Assembly: GCF_000186225.1 (NCBI RefSeq)
Contig: NC_014933.1
Location: forward strand, 2,170,001 to 2,234,000
Direction: 5' to 3'
DNA: 64,000 bases
Source of the DNA: Bacteroides helcogenes P 36-108
Lineage (GTDB): Bacteria; Bacteroidota; Bacteroidia; Bacteroidales; Bacteroidaceae
Below are positions 9,606 to 19,394 of this stretch, in pieces. The notes under the pieces were generated by a model. It was not told the origin of the DNA. It made no database searches and worked only from the letters and a program-made list of their open reading frames with translations. Both the position numbers and the translations under genes were made by a program. Every line of letters starts with the position of its first letter. Position 1 is the stretch's first letter.

Positions 9606-12245
9606 CTATAAGTCTCGGGAAGGACGCACCCCAAAGCCGTATGGTCGATTATAGTCGCTCAGCGGATTCACATTCGACCAGTTAAAGTACAAATGCTGAC
9701 CGTAAACCGGATAGACCGGAAGTGCAGACCAACAGCAGCCATAGCCACCCCAACCACTCATCCCACCACCTGAATAATTACGCCACCCAGATGCCGGAAA
9801 GAAGATGGTTTGGCCTTTTGAGGAATCAGTGTAAAAATTCCAACCTTTTTTAGAATTATTCCAAGCACCATTTATTTGAGAACCAGTAGATACACTTACT
9901 CCTGTGATAGTGAATCCCGTGAAAGCATTACTGGCAGGAAGTTTGAAGCCAACGGGACAGGGATCATAAATGGTTTTCTTGACAAGATTGTCATTGGGGG
10001 AGATTGTGGTATTATCAGCACTCCATAGATTGTAATAGCGATTATCTCCTTGCCATTGATTCTGCATCACATTGGGATGAAGAATATAATTCTTAATACA
10101 ATTAACACCGTCAGAAAAGTTCTCTTGTGTAGGGTTGACAGTTACGGAGCTACCGTCTTTGCCGTACCAAGTTTTGTTGGTGTCGCTTAATCCGTTCGAA
10201 GGTAAGAAAGGATCTTTACGCCCCCATTGATAGAAAGGGTGGTTACCACCCGTAGTGATTGAATTCGAAGCTTGTCTGATGATTATTATTTGACTTATTT
10301 TTCCAGCAGTGAATTTTACCTTGCAACTTCGTTCAGCATAAATCGTGTTACTGCCATCACACCAGCCGAGATTGACAGACATTAAATTATATTGTACCTT
10401 TTGGTGATTAGTCACGGCAATAGTCTGGCTTATGTCCTCATCGGTAACCCAGATATGCCAAGACCAAAGCACTTCATCACTTGCGTCCTTAATGGAGATG
10501 ACAGCATTACCCTGTCGGATCGTACTTTTGTCTACCTTGAAGGATATATTGCCGTTACCTGTACTGTTGTATTTAACGTCGGTAACTAAATTCTGTGCGT
10601 CCTGCCATACCAGCTCGGCTTTAGAAGGAGTGCAATTAGCATTCTTGTTTATATAGGGATCAGTGATACCATTTCCAGTATGATTGATGAAAGGACTCAG
10701 TATGTTGGTTCCTGAAGCAGTAGAGGTATATGCAGAAGCATTGGCTATACTATTTTTGATGGCATTTCCATATACCAAAGGGAAAGAATAGTATCCCGGA
10801 GCATTGACAACATAACAGTTGGCAGTATTTTCATTATCTGAATCACCATTAGTTTGGTTGGCAAGGTTATACGGGATATTTACACTACCTTTGGTTGGAG
10901 TATTCTGTAAAGCAGTTGTATGGGAACTATTGTCAATACCGATCTGTGGACCGACAGTCGCATTATATGAATGTGTAACTTCTCCACCACTTCCTGATAC
11001 CGTGAAAGCAGTCAACCAATCTGGCTGGATGTCTGTCCAAGATGCCCCGTTATCTGTGGAATACAGTGTGGTCCATCGGACAGCTTCCTTAATGCCTTTA
11101 GTGTTCTCTCGGTAGCTGGTAACATTGTATTGTTGTGTACTGCCGGTATAAGTAAAGTCGGCCGGCTGGGAAACGGTAAGCGTGTAGGTCCAGTTGATAG
11201 AGCTGTTGGAAATTTTATAAGTGACAGTCTTTCCCATAGGCCATGCTTGGCCTCTGATATCAGCACTCAGAGTGTGATCGGTGTTGGCATTGTCAGTAAA
11301 TACGACTTCAAGCTGTGCACCGTCAGGAAGAGTCTGCGGAACCATCATAAAAGTCTGATTTTCCGTAACAAGAGGATCATTTGCGGTTCCTGCAGTGGAT
11401 TTATTCAAAGTCTGGGAGAAAGTGGCAGGTGTATTCACTGAACTCCATGACTCTGTTTCCATGTTGTAAGTCCCCTTGGAATATACATTTTTCAAACTGA
11501 TACTTTTCACTGTGCCTCCCTGCATGTCATCACCGCACACGAATCTGATGGCGGTAAGGGCATGACTGAAAGTAAGTGGCACGGCCGTGTTGGTATTGCC
11601 ATCCACTTCATCTGTCTTTGCTACGAGAAGATCCTTTTGGTCATCGACATTGTCCGGGATAGTGACGCTGATGGTAGGAGAACCAGCCTGTGTGTTGGCC
11701 GAAAGGACATAATTCCCGTTGTCTTTCGGAGCGTAGGCGAAGAACTTCATCTTGTATGAAGCACCGGGCCAATAATAAGTGGAGGAAAGGGTATAGTTAC
11801 TGCCGGACTTGCTGGCAGTGGCATTGTAGAAGTAGTTGGGAGTTTTACTTTCACTCCAGGAATCGGTGTACGAGTAGGCGGAGACGCCGAAACTGTCGTA
11901 CATGGTGTTGCTACTTCTACGGATCCCACGCGTAGAAGCGAGATTCTCTGTCTCACCGTCAAAAGGAAAGGAAGGAATGCCATCCGTGTATTCGGTATGC
12001 AGATATAAAGTTTTTTCCATCCCGTCCTCAAGTGCGGTAACTATATGGGAAAGGCTGTCTGAAACTAAACCTCCACGACTTTGTGCGCCGGATGCCAAAG
12101 TATCCACATAGGCTGTGAAATATAATCTATCATAAGAAGAATCTTCAAACCTGTCATCACAGGAGGACAGGAATATGATTCCCCCAAAAAAACAACACAA
12201 TAATGCTTTTAAAAGATGTCTGCAAAATCTAAATTTCAAGTACAT
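9606..12245 (-). CDS. Large fimbrillin-family lipoprotein with FISUMP-like C-terminus
   Basis: 879 residues. Lipobox FLSS-C29. The Mfa_like_1 fimbrillin region lies in the first 350 residues (STYYWPGASYKMKFFAYAPK, DDQKDLLVAKTDE, LTFSHALTAIRFVCGD). A middle part (about 360-560) has BACON-like beta-strand sequence. The C-terminal 210 residues resemble the FISUMP/C-type-lectin-like fold (YDPCPVGFKLPA, FPASGWRNYSG, YGFGVRPSRDL). Such long fimbrillins are usually tip adhesins. The final 60 residues are rich in Y, S, N, G and W and share the GFGVR end with the 32.8-kb fimbrillin. A -7 box (TAACTTTG, minus strand, 12278-12285) lies 33 bases upstream. The gene is intact although both neighbours are broken. 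Confidence 0.85.
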   Translation of the reverse strand: MYLKFRFCRHLLKALLCCFFGGIIFLSSCDDRFEDSSYDRLYFTAYVDTLASGAQSRGGLVSDSLSHIVTALEDGMEKTLYLHTEYTDGIPSFPFDGETENLASTRGIRRSSNTMYDSFGVSAYSYTDSWSESKTPNYFYNATASKSGSNYTLSSTYYWPGASYKMKFFAYAPKDNGNYVLSANTQAGSPTISVTIPDNVDDQKDLLVAKTDEVDGNTNTAVPLTFSHALTAIRFVCGDDMQGGTVKSISLKNVYSKGTYNMETESWSSVNTPATFSQTLNKSTAGTANDPLVTENQTFMMVPQTLPDGAQLEVVFTDNANTDHTLSADIRGQAWPMGKTVTYKISNSSINWTYTLTVSQPADFTYTGSTQQYNVTSYRENTKGIKEAVRWTTLYSTDNGASWTDIQPDWLTAFTVSGSGGEVTHSYNATVGPQIGIDNSSHTTALQNTPTKGSVNIPYNLANQTNGDSDNENTANCYVVNAPGYYSFPLVYGNAIKNSIANASAYTSTASGTNILSPFINHTGNGITDPYINKNANCTPSKAELVWQDAQNLVTDVKYNSTGNGNISFKVDKSTIRQGNAVISIKDASDEVLWSWHIWVTDEDISQTIAVTNHQKVQYNLMSVNLGWCDGSNTIYAERSCKVKFTAGKISQIIIIRQASNSITTGGNHPFYQWGRKDPFLPSNGLSDTNKTWYGKDGSSVTVNPTQENFSDGVNCIKNYILHPNVMQNQWQGDNRYYNLWSADNTTISPNDNLVKKTIYDPCPVGFKLPASNAFTGFTITGVSVSTGSQINGAWNNSKKGWNFYTDSSKGQTIFFPASGWRNYSGGGMSGWGGYGCCWSALPVYPVYGQHLYFNWSNVNPLSDYNRPYGFGVRPSRDL

Positions 12246-12277
12246 GTTATTTTAATATAAAGTTATTTTTCGAAGGA

Positions 12278-12285
12278 CAAAGTTA
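12278..12285 (-). promoter_or_regulatory. -7 promoter element of large fimbrillin
   Basis: TAACTTTG on the minus strand, 33-40 bases upstream of the ATG at 12245. No -33 TTTG at the expected spacing. Confidence 0.45.
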
Positions 12286-12576
12286 AAGCGTAATACATTT
12301 TAGATAATTATCTTTTCGATTCTTTTTTTTATCTTTTTGGTTATTTTTTATAATTATGTATTATTGCAAGATAAATAATTTCAGTACTGATATACATGTC
12401 TTTTTGCTTGCATATAATATTGATATAGCTGGGCGGAAGCTCCCCGGAAACGACTTCCGGTCATATCAGTCTGTATAGCGACAGGCCCTTTTACAACTCA
12501 TACCTGTCCGTGGCAGCATTCGTCTCCTTACTTGTATTATCTATATTGTGTGGATTAGTCGCACTCTATATAGCAT

Positions 12577-13175
12577 TTATATTGCAACCTTTTTTATAAG
12601 TTGTGGAATCTTTTTATATCCGTCACGAAAGTTTGTGGGAGATGTCCCTGACTCCTTCTTGAAGAATTTTCCGAAAGATGACTGGTCCGAAAATCCTAAT
12701 TTTTCCGCAATCTCCTTTACGGTCAGAACCGTAAAAATCATAATCTTCAGCCAGTAACTTTCTAAAAAGACGGAATATCGTATCGGCACGGCTGACCTGA
12801 CCGGAGAATGTAGGTTCCGGATATGGAAGATTTCTGTTATTTGCAATAACAGGAAGTTTCCTAAAGAACGGGGCATTTCCGCAGAATGGTCAGAAGTGAG
12901 GTAGTGGTATGTCAGTTCCAGTGTCTTACGTATATGTCCGGCATCATCATCCAACCGTAAGGCGAATGTCGTATAACTGCTGTTATAAAGCCGCTTGTAT
13001 ACATACTTCCCTGCGGAAAGGGAGTCTAAAAAAGGGTTCCATGCATAGCCCACATGAACTGAGGTCAGAACTTTTTTTCACTAACTCTACCGACATCCTT
13101 GGAGCGGCAAGAAGCATATCCCTCTTTCCTATAGCAATGACAGTCAACTACAAATTCTGCCGTTCCTGCTTCTAT
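12577..13175 (-). pseudogene. Broken AraC-family regulator
   Basis: The leftward C-terminus is an AraC HTH (VKEIAEKLGFSDQSSFGKFF, then SGTSPTNFR). Just upstream a second frame carries the usual linker (DTIFRLFRKLLAEDYDF), showing a frameshift near 12780, and the first HTH helix pair expected between that linker and VKEIAEKLGF is missing, so about 45 residues are deleted near 12720. Further upstream (AIGKRDMLLAAPRMSVELVK) another shift falls in an A-run near 13077. The 158-codon open frame from 13053 uses a GTG and is not a functional gene. It stands where a regulator of the large fimbrillin would be expected. Confidence 0.65.
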
Positions 13176-13569
13176 TAGTATATAAAAAAAGCACCGGCAC
13201 GGAGCATCTTATTACTGTAATTATCAAAAAAAGGCTCGTGGTACGTTTTATACTTATTGTAAGGCTACAGCAGATGGGCTAAAAGTTATATAAATCTCTA
13301 TGGCAGCTCAATCGTATAACAGACATCTTGTTTTCGCATATTCCAAGCCGTAGCGGTAACTCCTTTGCCATTCATGTAAAGGCTGTTTTGTCAGCTATAG
13401 CGTGATATCAAAGTACACTACTGGTTCTGATGTATTGACCAGTTTTACCTATGTGCCAGTTTAGTTGGTATGCTGTACGTTTATATCTTCGGAGGCTTCA
13501 TCCTCCTTATGTCTTTCCCTCCCTTTTTTAGTATTCCTCTTTACTCTTCTTCTTCGCGACCCCTCGTGG
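13176..13569. other. Gene-free stretch
   Basis: No supported gene; probably the eroded N-terminal part of the AraC pseudogene and the edge of the mobile-element remnant. Confidence 0.4.
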
Positions 13570-13770
13570 ACTTATTTTTCCGCAAAGGTAATCGCCAGTC
13601 CCAACCTTGCCAATGCCGGCATTCCGCCGTGAGTGAGCCGTAAAATCTTCCTCTCCGCTGGAGAGAGTATTTTTCTGACCCAGCCTTGTCCGGTTGCTCT
13701 TGTCACCTTTGAATGCAGAAAAAATCATCCCGGTGGTCGCAAACAGGTTGAACAAAGGGAAATAGTAACA
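13570..13770 (+). repeat. Leader repeat, type A, copy 1
   Basis: About 200 bases, closely repeated at 16861-17060. Shared blocks include CCGCAAAGGTAATCGCCAGT, CTTCCTCTCCGCTGG and GAATGCAGAAAAAATCATCC, ending in AAAGGGAAAT just before a small gene. The placement directly upstream of genes suggests a transcribed leader or promoter module. Confidence 0.65.
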
Positions 13771-13790
13771 GTAAAAACAAAAATAACATT

Positions 13791-14012
13791 ATGAAAACAG
13801 AAATTAGGCAGAATGGCAAAGTGATACTATCGAGTACAGACGATATATCTATTCCGATGATTTTCAAAAACTTATGTGGTAAGAACTTTTCTGGAGACGA
13901 GTATCGAAACTATCTCAGAACAGTTTGTCGGGATATTGGTGTTACGACTGGTGCGATTGAGTATTATGCCTATAACGTTTTGATTGAGAAAGCAACTATT
14001 CCTGAATTTTAA
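13791..14012 (+). CDS. Small hypothetical protein of conjugative-element type
   Basis: 73 residues, ATG 20 bases after the type A leader repeat. Acidic to neutral, with no transmembrane segment and no motif I can name. It is 12 bases ahead of the next gene and presumably co-transcribed. It is one of the few intact frames in this decayed element; function unknown. Confidence 0.55.
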   Translation: MKTEIRQNGKVILSSTDDISIPMIFKNLCGKNFSGDEYRNYLRTVCRDIGVTTGAIEYYAYNVLIEKATIPEF

Positions 14013-14024
14013 AAATTATATACA

Positions 14025-14606
14025 ATGAAAAGGAAAGAGAAAGCAGCAGTAGATGAATTTATCGCCCTTGTAGGAGGCAAGACATGGGAGCCTGTACGCC
14101 ATAAATGTATGGGTAAATGGAGTAGTGGTATGACCGATTACGGTTTTGTCATAGGCGGACGGATAACGCTCTTTGTTTCCAATGGTATGGCATACTTTGA
14201 GAAACGGATTCGTGAGTGAATTAAGTCGATACATACTTTTGGGGCGAAGAAAGATTGCTACCTCCGTTTGCTACGTGAACAAATTGAAAAGGACAACGAC
14301 AAGGCAAAGGACGAAAAATTAAATCCTGTCAGACTGATAGACATCGGCATCTTATCCCCCGAAAGCAATAGCCCGTTTGATTTTTTCGCCCCTTATGTGT
14401 TAGTCGAAATAAACGGCAGGTGGTTCAAGCATCGAACAGCAGAGTTAAGTTACGCTATTATGGTGGATAGTTTGGCAGGATACCTTGAAGAATGCAACTG
14501 CAAGGATATATACACGGCAAGAGCAGTGCGTACATTTGACTACATTTTTTGCGGTGTGCGGTTTGACTCCCGTGATAATATGTATAAGATTGGAAAGTGG
14601 AGATGA
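14025..14606 (+). pseudogene. Small mobile-element protein split by an in-frame TGA
   Basis: A single frame of 194 codons runs from ATG 14025 to 14606 with one internal stop: after FEKRIRE (14217-14219) the frame continues without shift as IKSIHTFGAKKDCYLRLL and then the long C-terminal part (LNPVRLIDIGILSPESNSPF). A TGG-to-TGA change in a Trp codon is the simplest explanation. I do not recognise the family. Confidence 0.65.
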
Positions 14607-14682
14607 ATGATGTCTGAAGAAGTTATCACTTACAATGATAACTCCAGTCGTTTTATAGGACGGCATCAGCATTTGACCTACT

Positions 14683-14727
14683 AAATACATAAGTTCCCAA
14701 TTACGACTGGAGACTTATGTATTTTTC
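14683..14727 (+). terminator. Rho-independent-type terminator
   Basis: Perfect 12-bp stem (14683-14694 with 14713-14724; AAATACATAAGT) and a short T-run, 77 bases after the small mobile-element gene. The loop also holds CGACTGG, complementary to CCAGTCG at 14644. Confidence 0.6.
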
Positions 14728-15689
14728 TGTATGGAAAACTAGTCAAATAATCGCTGACTTATCATCCAGTCATTAAGCACGTCCGGATCTACACGATTTG
14801 TAAGATTCACATTTTCAAAGAAAAAAATGGAGTTTCATTTTTCGATAATATATTTTATTGGATTTGTACTACTGTACCGTCAAAGGGATTTCCTGACCGT
14901 TCTTTTGTAGTTGTTACGGTATGTCAATTTTCTTATGTGTTGCTTTTTGTTTCTATTTTGTTGACTCTATTTGATGACCAAGTTCAACTTTGCATATATG
15001 ACAAACCAGAACCTATAGCTATTCCCATGCTTATATTGTTGATAATATTATCTTTTATCAATTTAAAAATATATGATGAGAAAAAATATCAAAAATTGGA
15101 ACATGGCTTTAGGCTGATGTCTGTTCCACAAAGAAAATAATATTTTTATATTTTTTTTCTTTTCTTGTTGACTACCATATTAGTTATATTAGTTGATATA
15201 ATGCTTCTTTATTCTTATAATTCTCATATGAATAATCTAACATGAAGTTTTCTTTTATATGAAATCATTAGGGTCTCATTTAAATTGACTTCTCTTATCG
15301 CAACCGGAAACTATCAGGGATTTGATGTAGATGTGCAGCAAGTTTTCTTCGTGTAGTAAGTGTTCTTTTTTCAAATTGGAGATTTTTCCCATAATATAGC
15401 AATAAATAAGCAAATTAATACGTCCGGTATAGAAATGCAAATTTATTGGCAACGTAGTTTTTATATTCTGTCTATTGTTTGTAAAGCATAAAAATGTATA
15501 TTTGCAACAGTCCCAATTGCTCTATTTCAAAACAAAATAAAAGAGAATGGAATAGCTGTATAAATACTTACAGCCTACCTTGGGATATTATCGTCAATTC
15601 AGAAAAGAAGAAGTTTATCGAAAGCTAAAATAAAAATATTCCCTTTTACTGATTTTTGCAGATTTATTTTTATAACATACTATATAATA
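14728..15689. other. Mostly gene-free stretch
   Basis: A 67-codon frame at 14937-15140 (TTG start) encodes a hydrophobic segment (PMLILLIILSFINLKIY) and could be a small membrane protein or the remnant of one. No other support. The rest is AT-rich with no recognisable genes. Confidence 0.35.
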
Positions 15690-16429
15690 GTGAAACAGAA
15701 AGAAAAGAAAGCTCGAAATAGGAGGACAAATGAACAAATAGACAAGGATGTAATATCCGAACTTGAAAAGCTTGTAGCTGAATATGGTTTTGGCAATGTC
15801 AATTTGAGTGCATTGATGAAAGCTGCAAACATAGAAGCCAATGTGTTTTATAGAAGATACGGCTCAATGGAAAACCTTTACGACAGGCTTGCTAAGCAGT
15901 ATGATTTATAGATCAATGATGCTATTGACGTTTCCAGCCTGAACATATTGGGACCTAAAAGTTTTTTGCGGAAACATTCAAGCCCCTTTATAGGAGCTTG
16001 TCTGATAACACTGTAATGCAAAAGTTGTTGCTTTATGAAATGTCGGTTATCAATGAAACGACAAAGAGAACAGCAGAAACACGGGATATTATGAATCTAA
16101 ATTTGATTGCGTTTTATGACAATCTGTTTAAACCGGCGAAAATCAATATTAAAGCTATTATGGCAAATCTGATTGGCGGAATTTATTATCTGATACTTCA
16201 TAGGAGGTGCGCGAAAACTTGTACAATAGATTTTACTACTCAAGAAGGGGAAAAGGTCTTTTTTGAATGGATAGACTTTCTAACAGATGTCATTTTTGAC
16301 AAACTGGAAGCGTATGAAAGGAACAGAAAAGCAGCTCAAGAAATGTTATCTGACGGTATAAGTGAGTTTAAAATATGCAAATACATGGGTGTCAATAAAA
16401 ATGACTTGAGAATACTGCTTTCAAAATAA
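15690..16429 (+). pseudogene. Broken TetR-family regulator
   Basis: The first frame (GTG start) holds a TetR HTH (VNLSALMKAANIEANVFYRR) ending at an in-frame TAG after KQYDL; the same frame continues with INDAIDVSSLNILGPKSF. A frameshift near 15972 then leads (FAETFKPLYRSLSDNT) into the 15998-16429 frame, which is the ligand-binding half plus a second HTH-like tail (GISEFKICKYMGVNKNDLRI). Both lesions are needed to rebuild one protein of about 245 residues. Confidence 0.65.
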
Positions 16430-16860
16430 CCATAGAAATTCACGAGAGCTTTCAAAAGAGTCTAAAAAGTACATATAAGTGATTATGGACTTAATAGTTT
16501 AATCAGATCATTAGAGCAAGGGATATTTGACGTTAGCTGTTGTAGGTTCTTTTATAATTTTTTTCTATATATCCCTTTGTATAAGGACCGACAGCCTGCT
16601 ACAAGAAAAATCTGACACGCTTTGTGTAGCGTGTTACATAAAGTGCGTCAAGTTGTTTTTTCAAAGGACAAACACGAACAGACTTGAAATTGCGGATAAT
16701 GATATAAGTATATCACTATTCACAGTTTCAAGGTAGTCTTTGTATCTTAGTCCAGCTATCCGTTCTCCTTTTTTATTATTCCCTGCTTCAGCGTTTTTCT
16801 ATTCCTTTTTTATATACTTCCATTTATCGCTTTCTGCTGCCGTACAACCTGCCGTGGATT
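16430..16860. other. Gene-free stretch before leader repeat
   Basis: AT-rich, no supported ORF; followed by the second type A leader repeat. Confidence 0.4.
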
Positions 16861-17060
16861 GAATTTTTCCGCAAAGGTAATCGCCAGTCCCAGTCGTGTC
16901 AATACCGGCATTCCGCTGCGAGTGAAGTGCAAAAATCTTCCTCTCCGCTGGTGAGCGTATTTTTCCTCTTCAGCCTTGCCAGATTGTTCCTGCCACCTTT
17001 GGATGCAGAAAAAATCATCCCGGAAGTCGCAAACAGGCCGAATAGAGGGAAAATAAATAA
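16861..17060 (+). repeat. Leader repeat, type A, copy 2
   Basis: Copy of 13570-13770 with scattered differences; ends in GAGGGAAAATAAATAAG upstream of the ssb remnant at 17103. Confidence 0.65.
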
Positions 17061-17102
17061 GGTAACGGTAGGACTAACCACCTGCCACAAAAAGAATTTA
17101 TT

Positions 17103-17421
17103 ATGTTATACGTTCACACAATTGGTCGCATTGGCAAGGATTGCCAGGTTATTACTGGAACACACGGTTCATTCATCGCATTTGATATGGCGGTAGATGA
17201 CTATTCACCCGGAAACAGCGTCACTACTTGGATAAGGGTACGGAGTAAAAAAAGAGAACCAGATTCAACTATCCATTACGGCAGACGCATTGGAGTTCAT
17301 CAATACCGGAAAGCGGGAGGGAACAACTTCAGAAGCAGGTAGTCCAACGGATGCCGCAAGCGATGTACCTGTACCATCGGTAGCTATGCCGCAAGAGGAC
17401 AAGGAGGATTTGCCTTTCTGA
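17103..17421 (+). pseudogene. ssb: Broken single-stranded DNA-binding protein
   Basis: The N-terminus is an OB-fold start (MLYVHTIGRIGKDCQVITG, TTWIRVRS). Near 17247 an A-run carries a shift, after which the other frame gives the rest of an SSB (NQIQLSITADALEFI, then an acidic tail DKEDLPF, the classic C-terminal tip that binds partner proteins). The middle of the OB fold is also missing compared with full SSBs, so there is an internal deletion as well. Preceded by a type A leader repeat. Confidence 0.7.
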
Positions 17422-17447
17422 TGATGTGCATATAATGTTTGGAAAAA

Positions 17448-17486
17448 AACGAGAAGTGAGGTATGTTCCTCGCTTCTCGTTCTTTT
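17448..17486 (+). terminator. Terminator after ssb remnant
   Basis: Stem AACGAGAAGTGAGG / CCTCGCTTCTCGTT (one G-T pair), 6-base loop, then TCTTTT. Confidence 0.75.
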
Positions 17487-17528
17487 AAGTCTGTGGTCTT
17501 TGTTAGTACGTTATGCTGATATGTGTTG

Positions 17529-18848
17529 CTACATATCAGTCATTGACAGCCCTTTGTATGACAAGGAATAACCTTTGAACTCTCCCGTTGCACGCATGAA
17601 AGCGGCTGCTTTCGCTTCCAGTTTTTCCATGTCGATATTTTCGGCTTTGCGCTTGACTTCGAAAAATGTCGCTGTATCGTCCAGTTCGTTTTCAGCTACT
17701 ATGTCTATTTCGTTCTCACCCTTGCGGTCCCACCAGCCACCGATGCGCGTATAGACTTGCCGTTCTATCAGCACACGCTTAAAGTAACGTTCAAGCATCA
17801 GACCGCTGAAAGTTTCATAATCCCGGCCTATAATCATCTTAACACTCCCATAATTCTCTATCTCCAGCATATAGCTGTACTTATAGATGAAGCGGAACCA
17901 GAACGTGAAGAAATTGTCCTCGATGATATACCGGACATTCTTGGCGGAACTCTTCTCGAACAACGGTTGCTTCTTCGATATGATTTCGTATTCTTTCTCC
18001 AGCTTGGTAAGATAACCGCCGATTTCCTTGCCTACCACATTCTCGATTTCCGAACGGGATGTTTTTCCTCGTGCAATGGCCGATAGTATGGAAAAATATA
18101 TTCCGTAATCCTTGCCGAACTCTTCGATAAGAATCGCTTTACCCTCCCCCAAAAATATGGAGTCGGCCTTTATAATCTGGTCGAGCATAGCCGTTTTAGT
18201 TGTTGCTCCTGCATCCACGAGTAGTTGTACATACTTCGCCACGCCGCCCGTGAAAGCGTACAAGGCCAGCAGATCTTCCGCCGTGTAGCCGGAGTTGTAT
18301 TCCGAAAGAATATCTTTCAGAACAGTTGGAGTAAACGGACGCACAGTCATAAAGCGCGACTGCCGGTTATACAACGGTTCTTTCTTATCCTTGAATATCT
18401 TTGTCATCATGGAATAAATCGAACCACAGACAATCAGGTTGATGTGGGACTTCGGGCTGTATAGGTCCCAGATGCGCTGCATATCGCTGAACACCGATTT
18501 GTTCACACGGAAAAACTCCTGGAACTCGTCGATAAAGAGCGTGATGGGACGTTCTGCCGAAAGTTTCATCAAGAACTCGAACACATCGGTGAAGTGTTCG
18601 GCCCGTCCCATGGTTGGGACACCCAACTTGTTCTCTATCTCAAGCCGGTAGTCCTCACACAAATCGCCTTCGGCTTTCCGGGCAACAAAAAAATAGAGAA
18701 TCGGTTCGTCCTCGTATGCCTTCCACACGAGTGATGTCTTACCGATACGGCGACGTCCCGTTACCACTGTAAACTGAGCATTGTCTTGGGCCATTTCGCG
18801 AATCTTGCGAAGAGAGGCTATTTCTTCTGTCCTGTCGAAAAATCTCAT
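17529..18848 (-). CDS. AAA ATPase with DUF234-type C-terminus
   Basis: About 439 residues from ATG 18848 (MRFFDRTEEI, the usual family start); the longer frame to 18926 runs through palindromic repeats that look like an operator. Walker A VVTGRRRIGKTS (about 26-37), Walker B ITLFIDEFQEF (about 115), then a winged-helix region (about 265-310) and a restriction-nuclease-like C-terminal domain (NEIDIVAENELDD and FFEVKRK, about 380-405). These archaeal-type ATPases are widespread in Bacteroidetes; their role is uncertain, with defence or toxin-like roles proposed. It is intact and lies on the opposite strand inside a decayed element. Confidence 0.8.
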   Translation of the reverse strand: MRFFDRTEEIASLRKIREMAQDNAQFTVVTGRRRIGKTSLVWKAYEDEPILYFFVARKAEGDLCEDYRLEIENKLGVPTMGRAEHFTDVFEFLMKLSAERPITLFIDEFQEFFRVNKSVFSDMQRIWDLYSPKSHINLIVCGSIYSMMTKIFKDKKEPLYNRQSRFMTVRPFTPTVLKDILSEYNSGYTAEDLLALYAFTGGVAKYVQLLVDAGATTKTAMLDQIIKADSIFLGEGKAILIEEFGKDYGIYFSILSAIARGKTSRSEIENVVGKEIGGYLTKLEKEYEIISKKQPLFEKSSAKNVRYIIEDNFFTFWFRFIYKYSYMLEIENYGSVKMIIGRDYETFSGLMLERYFKRVLIERQVYTRIGGWWDRKGENEIDIVAENELDDTATFFEVKRKAENIDMEKLEAKAAAFMRATGEFKGYSLSYKGLSMTDM

Positions 18849-18870
18849 ATTCTTATCCTTTTTTATTGCT

Positions 18871-18920
18871 GTTTCCGAAACGGCTGTTTCCGAAACGGCT
18901 GTTTCGATACTACAAAAGTA
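18871..18920 (-). promoter_or_regulatory. Promoter with palindromic operators for AAA ATPase
   Basis: GTTTCCGAAAC occurs at 18871-18881 and 18886-18896, with a weaker third copy at 18901, spaced exactly 15 bases. A minus-strand -7 box TACTTTTG (18913-18920) lies directly upstream, so the palindromes sit at and after the start of transcription, a typical repressor position. Confidence 0.5.
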
Positions 18921-19140
18921 ATGCAAATTTCCGGTAAAACAGGCAATTGATACAGATTTATTTAGTAAAATGGCTCAAAGGATTTTTGTCTGGTAAGCTC
19001 CATTCCTGTTTTACACCGTCTGGTCTTACGCCCTTCCGCTTGTCCCGTTGTATCGTTTATCATCCCTTTATAGTCCCATCGGTTTTACCATCCGCCTTTC
19101 GGTGTATTCTTCCTTTTCTATATTCTTTTAATGCCACTCA

Positions 19141-19370
19141 TCCGGTCCATTCCTGCCATCGCCGGTTGGTTTTCCAGACGCAAAGGTGGACTACCGCGCT
19201 TGATTCCGTCGCTTTGAAGTGCATTTCCTATAAAATTCTTCCTTTCTGCGAAAGAGTAATTTTCCGGAAAAAGCGTCGGAAATCGCTTATTCGTCAGTCC
19301 TTGTAAAGCATCTGTAAATCCCAAGCGGTTCAGGCAGAAAAGAGAACCGAACAAAGGGAAAATAAAAAAT
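19141..19370 (+). repeat. Leader repeat, type B, copy 1
   Basis: About 230 bases, nearly repeated at 21330-21560 (TTGGTTTTCCAGACGCAAAG, GCTTGATTCCGTCGCTTTG, CCCAAGCGGTTCAGGCAGAA). Ends in GAACAAAGGGAAAATA before the parB remnant. The sequence differs from type A except for this GGGAAA-type end. Confidence 0.7.
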
Positions 19371-19394
19371 CAAATATAAACCAATTAAATTTTT

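Noticed and set aside
9651-9790. Template repeat for the 34.7-kb variable region
   Set aside because: Only about 15 bases are identical at the end; the rest differs at non-A positions, so it is not a template.
18990-19306. Protein-coding frame with PFRLSRCIVYHPFIVP-type sequence
   Set aside because: The same frame recurs in the second leader repeat but is Cys/Leu/Ser-rich without a start context; the repeat is non-coding.
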